Source: Chryseobacterium gleum
GTDB taxonomy: Bacteria; Bacteroidota; Bacteroidia; Flavobacteriales_D; Crocinitomicaceae
Direction: 5' to 3'
Length of the DNA stretch: 64,000 nt
Assembly: GCA_945897805.1 (NCBI GenBank)
Contig: CAMDFX010000006.1
Location: 105,220-169,219, forward strand
Under the pieces are notes generated by a model, which was given only the letters and a program-made list of their open reading frames with translations, was not told the origin of the DNA and searched no databases. The translations under genes were made by a program, and so were the position numbers. The stretch's first letter is position 1. The number at the start of each line of letters is the position of its first letter. Shown piece by piece: positions 9,781 through 18,845 of the stretch.

Positions 9781-11061
9781 ATGAGTAATGCTTTAGGAAA
9801 TCATATTCTCGTTGAGTTTATGGGTTGCGATCCACACATCATGAATGATGTTTCTTCAATTGAACGCGACATGGTTGGCGCTGCGCAAAAAGCGGGTGCA
9901 ACAGTTATAAATTCTACGTTTCACCATTTTTCTCCCTATGGCGTTTCTGGCGTTGTGGTTATCCAAGAAAGCCATTTAGCAATTCATACGTGGCCAGAAT
10001 ATGGTTACGCTGCAGTAGATTTGTTCACTTGTGGCGAAATGGATGCTTGGATTTCTTTTGATTATTTAAAAGAATGTTTCGGTGCTAAACAATATTCTGC
10101 TATAGAAATGAAACGTGGCGCAATCCAATTATTGACACGCACAGATTTCGATTTGTCATCTATGCGCGAAAAAGCTACAGAATGGAGAAATCCTGAAATG
10201 TACACAAGAAATGTTTGGTTCACCGATAAAGATGAAGATCAAGCGCTTTCTTTGCGTTTTACTGGAGAAGTTTTTTACGACGTTCAATCTCCTTTTCAAC
10301 GCGTTCGCATCATGGAATCGTACAAATATGGTAAAATGTTGGCGTTGGACGATATGGTTATGACGACAGAAAAAGATGAATTCCATTACCACGAAATGAT
10401 TTCTCATCCTGCCATGTTTACACACGGAAATGCAAAAAACATTTTGGTCATAGGCGGCGGAGATGGCGGTACAGTGCGCGAAGTTTTGCGCCATGAAGTG
10501 GTTCAAAAAGTAACCATGGTCGAAATTGACGAAGAGGTAATCAAATCTTGTAAAGAATTTTTACCAACAATCGCAGCAGCTTTCGACAATCCAAAATTGG
10601 AATTATTGGTCGATGATGGAATTGCTTTCGCAAAAAATGCTGCACCAGAATCTTATGATATTATCATTATTGATGGCTCAGATCCTGTGGGTCCTGCAGA
10701 AGGATTGTTTTCTGTTTCATTCTACCAAAACTGCTACAATGCATTGAAACCAGGTGGAATCTTAATTGCACAAGGTGAATCTCCAAAATTCAACGAAAAA
10801 GCTTTCTCTGAATTAAATTTCACTTTAAGAGGAATTTTTGGTCAAGAAAATGCCCCTGTAAGTTTATTTTTCGTTCCTACATATCCAACAGGAATGTGGA
10901 GTTTTCAATATGGTTTGAAAGATTCAGAACATCCTAAGAAAATCAAAAACGTTGAAGAAATTGATGCTTTTGTTGAAGCTAAAGGTTTGCGCTATTATAA
11001 TTCTGATGTTCACACAGGAAGTTTCGCGACACCAAATTTTGTAAAATCACTTTTAAAATAA
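9781..11061 (+). CDS. Fused S-adenosylmethionine decarboxylase (class 1B, SpeD/SpeH) - spermidine synthase (SpeE)
   Basis: N-terminal [24 protein letters not shown] pyruvoyl-cleavage motif; C-terminal [35 protein letters not shown] spermidine synthase motifs. Confidence 0.93.
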   Translation: MSNALGNHILVEFMGCDPHIMNDVSSIERDMVGAAQKAGATVINSTFHHFSPYGVSGVVVIQESHLAIHTWPEYGYAAVDLFTCGEMDAWISFDYLKECFGAKQYSAIEMKRGAIQLLTRTDFDLSSMREKATEWRNPEMYTRNVWFTDKDEDQALSLRFTGEVFYDVQSPFQRVRIMESYKYGKMLALDDMVMTTEKDEFHYHEMISHPAMFTHGNAKNILVIGGGDGGTVREVLRHEVVQKVTMVEIDEEVIKSCKEFLPTIAAAFDNPKLELLVDDGIAFAKNAAPESYDIIIIDGSDPVGPAEGLFSVSFYQNCYNALKPGGILIAQGESPKFNEKAFSELNFTLRGIFGQENAPVSLFFVPTYPTGMWSFQYGLKDSEHPKKIKNVEEIDAFVEAKGLRYYNSDVHTGSFATPNFVKSLLK

Positions 11062-11073
11062 ATTTCAAATTGA

Positions 11074-11116
11074 CAAATTGCAAATTGTAAATTAAGTCCA
11101 ACTAATTTGCAATTTG
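11074..11116. repeat. Perfect 13-bp inverted repeat CAAATTGCAAATT / AATTTGCAATTTG in the spacer
   Basis: Arms at 11074-11086 and 11104-11116, 17-nt loop, embedded in AAATTG/CAATTTG word-rich sequence. Confidence 0.7.
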
Positions 11117-11145
11117 CCATTCTGCCAATTTGCCAAACAAAAAAT

Positions 11146-12204
11146 ATGACATTCGATCCAAACGGCGTAGGAATCGCCAACGGCAATATTTTTGGCTTTC
11201 CTGTTTCTGCTGACGAAGCACAAATTATCATCACTCCGATTCCATGGGACGCGACAGCTTCCTACGGAAAAGGAACGAGCGATGGACCAAAAGCAATTTT
11301 GGAAGCTTCAACGCAATTGGATTTTTACCACCCAAAATTAGACAACGCCTGGAAAACTAAGATTTTTATGTCGCCGATTTCCGAAGAATGGAAAAAAATC
11401 AATGCCGATCTTTGTCTCAGAACAATCGAATACATTGCTTTTTTGGAAGATGGAGGAAAGATTGAGGATGCTCTGGAATATCAAATTCTTCTTGCTGAAG
11501 TTGCAGAAGCACAAAATGCATTGAAAGAAAATTTGAAAGAAAAATCGCTCAAAATCATGAGTGAAGGAAAAATTCCAGCGGTATTGGGTGGTGAACACAG
11601 TACGCCACTTGGCTTGATTGAAGCAATTGATGCACAAGGCTTTCCGTTTGGTATTTTACAAATTGATGCACACGCAGATTTACGTGACGCCTACGAAGGC
11701 TTTGACCAATCTCACGCAAGTATCATGTTCAATGTGGTCAAAAATAGTAAAAATTTAGACAAATTAGTGCAAGTTGGAATTCGCGATATTGCGCAAAGTG
11801 AAGTAGATTTAATTGATAAAAACAATTTAAAAATCAAAACTTTCTTTGATTGGGAATTGAAAGAAGCGCAATTTAATGGCACAACATGGAAGCAACAAGT
11901 AGATCAAATTATTGAACAACTTCCTGAAAATGTTTATATTTCTTTTGATATTGACGGATTAAAACCTTTTCTTTGTCCTAACACAGGCACACCGGTTGTT
12001 GGCGGATTTGAATTAGATGAAATCAATTATCTGTTTTTTGAACTTGTAAATGCAGGACGAAAAATCGTTGGTTTTGACCTCAATGAAGTTGCACCAGGAA
12101 ATGCCGATGATTGGGACGCCAATGTTGGAGCCCGTGCACTGTGGAATTTAGTTTGTGTAACTGAAAAAAGCAGAAGAATTCATGCAAAATCTAACAATCA
12201 GTGA
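11146..12204 (+). CDS. Ureohydrolase family protein, likely agmatinase
   Basis: GGEHSTPLG, IDAHADLRDAYEG, SHAS, SFDIDGLKPFLCPNTGTPVVGG Mn-binding motifs. Start set at internal ATG 11146 (MTFDPNGVG) because the upstream part is repeat-derived. Confidence 0.82.
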   Translation: MTFDPNGVGIANGNIFGFPVSADEAQIIITPIPWDATASYGKGTSDGPKAILEASTQLDFYHPKLDNAWKTKIFMSPISEEWKKINADLCLRTIEYIAFLEDGGKIEDALEYQILLAEVAEAQNALKENLKEKSLKIMSEGKIPAVLGGEHSTPLGLIEAIDAQGFPFGILQIDAHADLRDAYEGFDQSHASIMFNVVKNSKNLDKLVQVGIRDIAQSEVDLIDKNNLKIKTFFDWELKEAQFNGTTWKQQVDQIIEQLPENVYISFDIDGLKPFLCPNTGTPVVGGFELDEINYLFFELVNAGRKIVGFDLNEVAPGNADDWDANVGARALWNLVCVTEKSRRIHAKSNNQ

Positions 12205-12319
12205 GAAAGTAGAAATACTTAAAAAAGGATTTAAATAGAATACCAATTGCTTAAAAGACCAATTACTTTCAACTATAAACTTCCATTTATCAGGTATTTA
12301 TATTCCTCCAATTTCTTTG

Positions 12320-12327
12320 TATCTTTG
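12320..12327 (+). promoter_or_regulatory. Bacteroidota-type -7 promoter box (TATCTTTG)
   Basis: TAnnTTTG, 17 nt before the ATG at 12345. Confidence 0.5.
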
Positions 12328-12344
12328 CCTAAAGCCAGAAAATC

Positions 12345-12962
12345 ATGATTATTGAAATAAATCCGCAGAATATCGACGAAAGATTAATTAACCAAGCAGC
12401 TGATGTGCTCAAAAAAGGTGGAATTATTATTTTCCCAACAGATTCAGTATATGCCATGGGATGCGATTTATACAATAAAAATGCGTTGGCGAAATTGGCG
12501 AAATTAAAAGGCGTTAAATTAAATAAAGCCAGATTTTCAATCATTTGTCACAATTTGAGTGATTTATCGAACTATGTCAAACAAATTGACAGACCAACTT
12601 TCAAGTTATTGAAGCAACATTTACCTGGTCCTTTCACTTTTATTTTGACAGCAACCAACGAAATTCCAAAATTATTTGATTCAAACAGAAAAGAAATTGG
12701 CGTCAGAATACCTGACAATCAAATCATTCTGAAAGTCACGGAAGCATTAGGAAAACCAATTGCAACAACTTCTTTACACGATGATGAGGATACTTTTTTA
12801 GACTATTTCATTGATCCTTATGAAATCTACCAAAGATTTGACAAGGAAGTCGATTTAGTGGTTGACGGCGGATACGGAAAATTGTATGCGTCCACCATCA
12901 TTGATTGCACATCAGGCGCTCCTGTAATTATTCGTCAAGGAATTGGAAAACTTGATAGTTAA
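12345..12962 (+). CDS. L-threonylcarbamoyladenylate synthase-like (Sua5/YciO/YrdC family)
   Basis: GGIIIFPTDSVYAMGCDLYNKNALAKLAKLKG, LPGPFTFIL, IGVRIPDN. Confidence 0.85.
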   Translation: MIIEINPQNIDERLINQAADVLKKGGIIIFPTDSVYAMGCDLYNKNALAKLAKLKGVKLNKARFSIICHNLSDLSNYVKQIDRPTFKLLKQHLPGPFTFILTATNEIPKLFDSNRKEIGVRIPDNQIILKVTEALGKPIATTSLHDDEDTFLDYFIDPYEIYQRFDKEVDLVVDGGYGKLYASTIIDCTSGAPVIIRQGIGKLDS

Positions 12963-13014
12963 ATATTTTTCTTAATTTTCAATCTGTAAAACAGCACTTT
13001 CAAATTCAAAAAGT

Positions 13015-13593
13015 ATGATGCTCATTATAGATTGCGGAAGTCAAAAAACGCCATTCATCGAACAAACTGTTGATTTAGAGATGGATTATAAAACTGTCAA
13101 ACTTTTTGATGCAGATAAAAATGTTGCCAACGATTGCCAAGGAATTATTATTTCCGGCGCGCCGATTTTGATTACAGAAGTTGATAATCAGCCATATTTA
13201 GACCAATTATCATGGATTAAAGAGGTTAATATTCCTGTCTTGGGCATTTGTTTTGGACATCAAATATTGGGATTATTGTATGAAGCAAATGCTGCTCGAC
13301 AAAAAGAAGACCGAGATTGGCAATTGATTGAATCTTTAGAAAATCATTCAATATTGGAAAAATTACCGATAGAATTTGAAATGATGGAAGATCATTGTGA
13401 ATCGATTTCCGTTCCTCGAGACTTTAAATTACTGGCTGTTTCTGATGCTTGCGTCAACGAAGCAATGTATCACAAATCGAAACCATTTTTTGGCGTACAA
13501 TTTCATCCAGAAGTTTCTGGAAATCAAGGTTCAATAATTATTGAAAACTTTGTTAATATTTGTAGAAAAACAAACACTGAAATTCAAAAATAA
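13015..13593 (+). CDS. Stand-alone class I glutamine amidotransferase (GMP synthase GATase-subunit-like)
   Basis: LIIDCGSQ, PVLGICFGHQILGLLY (Cys nucleophile), FFGVQFHPEVSG. Confidence 0.82.
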   Translation: MMLIIDCGSQKTPFIEQTVDLEMDYKTVKLFDADKNVANDCQGIIISGAPILITEVDNQPYLDQLSWIKEVNIPVLGICFGHQILGLLYEANAARQKEDRDWQLIESLENHSILEKLPIEFEMMEDHCESISVPRDFKLLAVSDACVNEAMYHKSKPFFGVQFHPEVSGNQGSIIIENFVNICRKTNTEIQK

Positions 13594-13609
13594 AACGAGA
13601 TATTCGCAC

Positions 13610-14866
13610 ATGCTTTTAAATAGAATTTGGATTGGAATGTTTTTGATTGCCATGTTGATGGCTTTAGGGAAACTCATATTTTGGCAAGATTTAAATATTT
13701 TTCAGACAATGATTAATAGTTTGTTCGATGCTGCAAAATCTGGCTTTGAGCTATCATTGGGATTAACGGGAGCACTTTGCCTTTGGATGGGATTTATGAA
13801 AGTGGGCGAAGAAGCTGGCGCAATCAGAAAAATGTCAAAAATTGTTTCTCCACTTTTTAGCCGGATTTTTCCTGAAATCCCAAAAAATCATCCAGCAATT
13901 GGTTCTATGATGATGAATATTTCCGCCAATATGATCGGTTTAGACAATGCTGCTACGCCAATGGGATTGAAAGCGATGAAGGAGTTGCAGACTTTAAATC
14001 CTGAACCAGAAGTTGCTACCAATGCACAAATCATGTTTTTGGTTTTAAATGCTTCAGGACTAACTATCATTCCAGTCAGTATTCTTGCATTGCGGGCCAC
14101 CAATGGTTCCTCCTCACCTGCAGAAGTTTTTTTACCGATTTTGATTGCAACATTTTTCGCAACATTAGCAGGATTAATTTATGTTTCTATCAAACAAAAA
14201 ATCAACCTTTTCGATAAGGTCATTTTGGCTTATATTGGTTCTTTGACCGCCTTCATTGTCGGACTAATGATTTTTCTCTACTCAAATCCGTCATGGATTG
14301 AACCTGTTTCTTCCGTCGGAAGTAATTTGATTTTATTTGGAATCATCACCATGTTTATTGTGCTTGGAATTAGGGCCAAAGTAAATGTTTACGAGTCATT
14401 TATTGACGGCGCAAAAGGTGGTTTTGAAGTTGCAATCAGCATTATTCCTTATTTAGTTGGAATGCTTGCAGCAATTGCCGTTTTCAGAGCCAGCGGCGCT
14501 TTGGATGGTTTGATCGATTTAATAAAAATGGGATTGGTGGCAGTTGGCGTCACCACCACAACTTTTGTAGATGCATTGCCAGTTGCTTTCATGAAGCCAT
14601 TTTCAGGAAGTGGAGCACGCGCGTTGATGGTAGAATCGTGGTCGACTTATGGTGTAGATTCCTTTGTTGGTAAGTTGGCAGCTACATTTCAAGGAAGTAC
14701 AGAAACTACATTTTATGTTTTGGCTGTTTATTTTGGTTCTGTCAAAGTAAAAAACACCAGATACGCCGCAATGGGCGGAATTATTGCGGATATTGTTGGT
14801 GCATTGACTGCCATTTTTGTTGCATATTTATTCTACAGACACAATGTTGAATTGGTTCAAAAATAA
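13610..14866 (+). CDS. SpmA/SpmB-like (fused) nucleoside-recognition / Gate domain membrane protein
   Basis: NISANMIGLDNAATPMGLKAMKELQ (SpmA-like) and C-terminal half with FMKPFSGSGARALMVE...FQGSTETTFYVLAVYFGSV (SpmB-like). Start set at ATG 13610. Confidence 0.82.
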   Translation: MLLNRIWIGMFLIAMLMALGKLIFWQDLNIFQTMINSLFDAAKSGFELSLGLTGALCLWMGFMKVGEEAGAIRKMSKIVSPLFSRIFPEIPKNHPAIGSMMMNISANMIGLDNAATPMGLKAMKELQTLNPEPEVATNAQIMFLVLNASGLTIIPVSILALRATNGSSSPAEVFLPILIATFFATLAGLIYVSIKQKINLFDKVILAYIGSLTAFIVGLMIFLYSNPSWIEPVSSVGSNLILFGIITMFIVLGIRAKVNVYESFIDGAKGGFEVAISIIPYLVGMLAAIAVFRASGALDGLIDLIKMGLVAVGVTTTTFVDALPVAFMKPFSGSGARALMVESWSTYGVDSFVGKLAATFQGSTETTFYVLAVYFGSVKVKNTRYAAMGGIIADIVGALTAIFVAYLFYRHNVELVQK

Positions 14867-15329
14867 GAAGAAAGCTACGGAAACAATAAGCGAAATCGCT
14901 GAAATAATTCCAATGAAACCAATGAATTACCAACCGAAAATAATTTTGGCTTGGGCAAAAGCGGTGGAAGGAAATGTGCAAATTGCAAGGTGGCTGACAG
15001 ACAATGGTTTTCCAGAATTGACAATTGCATGTTCTGCAATAAGGTTGAAAGATGAAGCAAGAACTTGGTTGATGCAAAATGGTTTTCCGCATTTGATGGC
15101 AATGATCAACGCTTCCGAAGGAAACAAAAAAGCTTCAAAATGGCTTGAAATTAATAAATTAGATATTTTATTTCACATTTCTCAAGCGGTAGAAGACGAT
15201 CAAAAATCTTGGGCTTGGCTGAAACACAATGGAACGCAAGATTTATTTATTTTGGCGCAAAGTATCAAAAAAGTGAAGGATAAAATCGAGGAAAGACACA
15301 ACGACATTCACAGTTTTGGTGGGGATTAA
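14844..15329 (+). CDS. Uncharacterised protein with exact 25-residue helical repeats
   Basis: ORF overlapping the upstream stop; Trp residues at codons 50, 75, 100 and 125 with consensus WLxxNGfPxLxxxxxAxExxxxA. Confidence 0.75.
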   Translation: MLNWFKNKKKATETISEIAEIIPMKPMNYQPKIILAWAKAVEGNVQIARWLTDNGFPELTIACSAIRLKDEARTWLMQNGFPHLMAMINASEGNKKASKWLEINKLDILFHISQAVEDDQKSWAWLKHNGTQDLFILAQSIKKVKDKIEERHNDIHSFGGD

Positions 15330-15391
15330 TAAGTACTTTGATCAATGTCTGTTTAAAAAATCACAATCAGAAAGTTAAACTACTCTAAATC

Positions 15392-18300
15392 ATGGCATTC
15401 ATATTTTACAAACGAAAAAAATTTTGGAAAAGACTACTATTTCTTAGTATAATATTACCTGTATTTTTATTTTTTGCAGTAGTAACAGTTGTCTACTTTA
15501 AGCAAGATTCAATAGTAAGTCACATTATCAAAACTGCCAATGCGGATTTTACTGGCATGATTAAAATTAAAGGAAGTCATGTTTCTCCTTTCGCTACATT
15601 CCCAAATATTTCAATAGACATTGAAGGACTTCAAATTTTTGAAGGTAAAAAAGATATAAAGAATGAACGAATAGTTTATATCAAAGACAGTTACATCGGA
15701 TTTAATATTTGGGATTTAATTGCAGGCAAATATGATATTAATTCAATTCGAATTTCAGACGGAAGACTTTCCATTGTCCAGCACAAAGATGGATCGTTTA
15801 ATATTTCAAACGCTTTTAAGAGTAAAATACCAATCGAAAACGTTGAAGATGAATTTAATTTAGACTTAAAATCTATCAGTATGGATAGAATAAATTTGTC
15901 AAAATTAAATGAAGAAAATAATGTTTTAGTAAAAACCTTCGTTAGTAAAGCAAAATCAAAATTTAAGACAAGCAGTAAAATTTTGACTTTAGATTTAAAT
16001 TCAAATTTCGAATTAAGTATACTAAAGAACAATAAAAAAACATTTATTGAAAAGAAACATTTCAAAGTTGATACAAAAATTGAAATAAATGAAGTTACCA
16101 AAATTTTAACCGTTTCACCAACTGAGTTAAATCTTGAAAATTCCACCTTCGGCTTTCAAGGAAAGATACATTTAAATAAAGACGCTGACTTAGATTTACA
16201 ATTTAAAGGAAACAAACCAAACTTTGATCTCATTTTAGCCCTCGCTCCTTCTGAATTACAATCAACTTTGAAAAAATTTGAAAATAATGGACAAATCTAT
16301 TTCAACATACATGTTTTAGGAAAATCTGCAAATGGTCATAAACCAGCAATAAATGGGATATTTGGATGTAAAAATGGCCAATTCAATAACCTAGAATCAA
16401 AGAAAAAATTGTCAAAGATTGGATTTAAAGGAACTTTCACAAATGGTAAAAAACATGACTTAGAAACAATGAAGTTTGTTTTAGAAGAATTTTCAGCAAA
16501 ACCAGAAGCTGGAATTTTCTCCGGAAAACTGACTGTTGAAAATTTCAAATCTCCCAATATTGACATGAAACTAATTTCGGATTTTGATTTAGATTTCTTA
16601 GCTAAATTCTTCAATACTCAAGAATTAAAAGGATTGTCTGGAGGTGTGAAATTAACCATGAATTTCAAAGATATCATCGATCTCAAAAATCCTGAAAAGA
16701 GTATAGAACGTCTCAATGAATCCTATTACACTGAATTAGAAATCAACAATCTTAAATTCAAAACTTCAGAATTAGATATCCCTATAAACAATTTAAATCT
16801 AAAAACCTCATTAACAGGACATCAAGCAAAAATAGAAAAGTTTGATATTGTGATTGGAAAGTCAGATTTACACATCAATGGATCCATAAATGATTTGCCT
16901 GCACTTATTCATCATACAAACATTCCTATCTCATCAGATTTGAAAATTAAATCGAAATTTATTGACCTTGCTGAATTAACAAAACAAAAAGATGGTAAAA
17001 TTGGCTTAAATGAACAAATCAACAACTTAAGCCTAAAACTTAAATTTTTAGGTACTGCAAAATCAATCGCAGAATCTCCAACTCTTCCAATTGGTGAATT
17101 TTTTATCGAGGATCTTTATGCAAAAATGAAGTATTATCCTCATACACTGCATGATTTCCATGCTGATGTTTTGATTGATAAAAAAGATTTTAAAATTGTA
17201 GACTTTATGGGCATGATTGACAAATCAGATTTCAACTTTACTGGCAAATTAGGGAATTACGACATTTGGTTCAATGAAGAAATGAAAGGAGATACAAAAA
17301 TTGAATTTGACCTAAAATCTAACTTATTGCAGTTCGACAATACGTTCAAATATGGCGGCGAAAATTTTGTACCAGAAGAATACAGACACGAAGAAATCAA
17401 ACAACTCAAAATCCATGGATTTGCAGATTTACATTTCAAAAAAGTACTACACTCTACTGATTTATATTTGACACAATTAGACGGTAAAATGAAGGTTCAT
17501 CCATTAAAGCTTGAAAATTTTAAAGGTCGAATTCACTTGCAAAACGAACAACTAACTGTAAACAATTTTGGAGGTAAAATAGGAAAATCACAGTTTGAAT
17601 TGGATATGGATTATTTTCTGGGGAAAGAAAATAAAACCAAAAAAAATAAAATATCCATCCGTGCTCCAAACCTAAATTTTGACGAATTAATGAACTATAA
17701 TCCACCACCAAAAACTGCAAAAATTACAAATGCTGTTAATCATGACAAAGTTTTTAGCATTTTTGATTTTGACATTCCAGAAATAAATATTCAAATTAAT
17801 GTCGGACATTTAAATTATCATAAATACATCTTAAATCAGTTTAGTTTGGATTTAGAATCAGAAAAGAATCATATTTTTAAAATAAATAAACTTACTTTTG
17901 AGGCCGTTGGCGGTTCTTTTGACCTACAAGGATATTTAAGTGGAAAAGATAAAAAACACCTATATTTAAATCCAATACTTACCATAAAAAACATAGATTT
18001 AGATAAATTTTTGATCAAGTTTGACAATTTTGGCCAAGACCACATAGTTTCGGAAAACTTACATGGAAAATTTTCAGGAAAAATTACGGGGAAGATTCAC
18101 CTTCATGCTGATTTAGTTCCAAAAATTGATGATTCAGAAATAAAAATGGAAATGACAGTTGTAAATGGAAGGCTTGAAAACTTCGCAACTATTATTGCTC
18201 TTTCAAATTATTTTCAAGATAAGAATCTATCAAAAATTATGTTTGATACACTTGATAATGTTTTCACACTGAAAAAAAGTGTTTTTGAAATACCTAAAAT

Positions 18301-18565
18301 GACTGTCAATTCCACTTTGGGCTTCATGGAAATCACTGGCAAGCAAAGAATTGAAGGCAATATGGAAATGGACTATTTAATCGGCATTCCATGGAAAATG
18401 ATTGGTCAAGTAGCATCTAAAAAACTTTTTAAAAGAAAAGAAAATACAACCTCCGAAAATGAAGATGAAATTCAATACCGCCAAAAAAACTCCAAATTTG
18501 TTTTTATAAAACTATCTGGTGACTTGGAAAATTATAAAATTGGTTTAGCAAAAAAGGTAAAATAA
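15392..18565 (+). CDS. AsmA-like family protein
   Basis: Single N-terminal TM helix, 1057 aa, repetitive beta-rich DUF/AsmA pattern (LKIKSKFIDLAEL, MTVNSTLGFMEITGKQRIEGNMEMDYLIGIPWKM). Confidence 0.78.
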   Translation: MAFIFYKRKKFWKRLLFLSIILPVFLFFAVVTVVYFKQDSIVSHIIKTANADFTGMIKIKGSHVSPFATFPNISIDIEGLQIFEGKKDIKNERIVYIKDSYIGFNIWDLIAGKYDINSIRISDGRLSIVQHKDGSFNISNAFKSKIPIENVEDEFNLDLKSISMDRINLSKLNEENNVLVKTFVSKAKSKFKTSSKILTLDLNSNFELSILKNNKKTFIEKKHFKVDTKIEINEVTKILTVSPTELNLENSTFGFQGKIHLNKDADLDLQFKGNKPNFDLILALAPSELQSTLKKFENNGQIYFNIHVLGKSANGHKPAINGIFGCKNGQFNNLESKKKLSKIGFKGTFTNGKKHDLETMKFVLEEFSAKPEAGIFSGKLTVENFKSPNIDMKLISDFDLDFLAKFFNTQELKGLSGGVKLTMNFKDIIDLKNPEKSIERLNESYYTELEINNLKFKTSELDIPINNLNLKTSLTGHQAKIEKFDIVIGKSDLHINGSINDLPALIHHTNIPISSDLKIKSKFIDLAELTKQKDGKIGLNEQINNLSLKLKFLGTAKSIAESPTLPIGEFFIEDLYAKMKYYPHTLHDFHADVLIDKKDFKIVDFMGMIDKSDFNFTGKLGNYDIWFNEEMKGDTKIEFDLKSNLLQFDNTFKYGGENFVPEEYRHEEIKQLKIHGFADLHFKKVLHSTDLYLTQLDGKMKVHPLKLENFKGRIHLQNEQLTVNNFGGKIGKSQFELDMDYFLGKENKTKKNKISIRAPNLNFDELMNYNPPPKTAKITNAVNHDKVFSIFDFDIPEINIQINVGHLNYHKYILNQFSLDLESEKNHIFKINKLTFEAVGGSFDLQGYLSGKDKKHLYLNPILTIKNIDLDKFLIKFDNFGQDHIVSENLHGKFSGKITGKIHLHADLVPKIDDSEIKMEMTVVNGRLENFATIIALSNYFQDKNLSKIMFDTLDNVFTLKKSVFEIPKMTVNSTLGFMEITGKQRIEGNMEMDYLIGIPWKMIGQVASKKLFKRKENTTSENEDEIQYRQKNSKFVFIKLSGDLENYKIGLAKKVK

Positions 18566-18845
18566 AATATTTGTGCTCAATTTTTTAAACAAATAGTTGC
18601 AAATCTCTTTTGTGATTGGCTCTAATCGATTAAATTTAAGACGCTAGTATTAAAAATAAAAAGTTTCAATTTGAGTTAAAAAACTCCTAGGTTTTAGAAT
18701 GTTTTAATTTTTATAAAACATTGTATTTTAGTTGTATAAAAACTTATCAACCAAAAAATAGCACTGATAAAACAGGTGGTTAAAAACTTTTGAAATTTTG
18801 AACAAAATGATTTGATTTTGTTATATTATTTTACCTACTTTCGAC

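Noticed and set aside
11107-11145. N-terminal extension MQFAILPICQTKN of the agmatinase ORF
   Set aside because: Encoded by the CAATTTGCC word-repeat spacer; family-like sequence begins at ATG 11146
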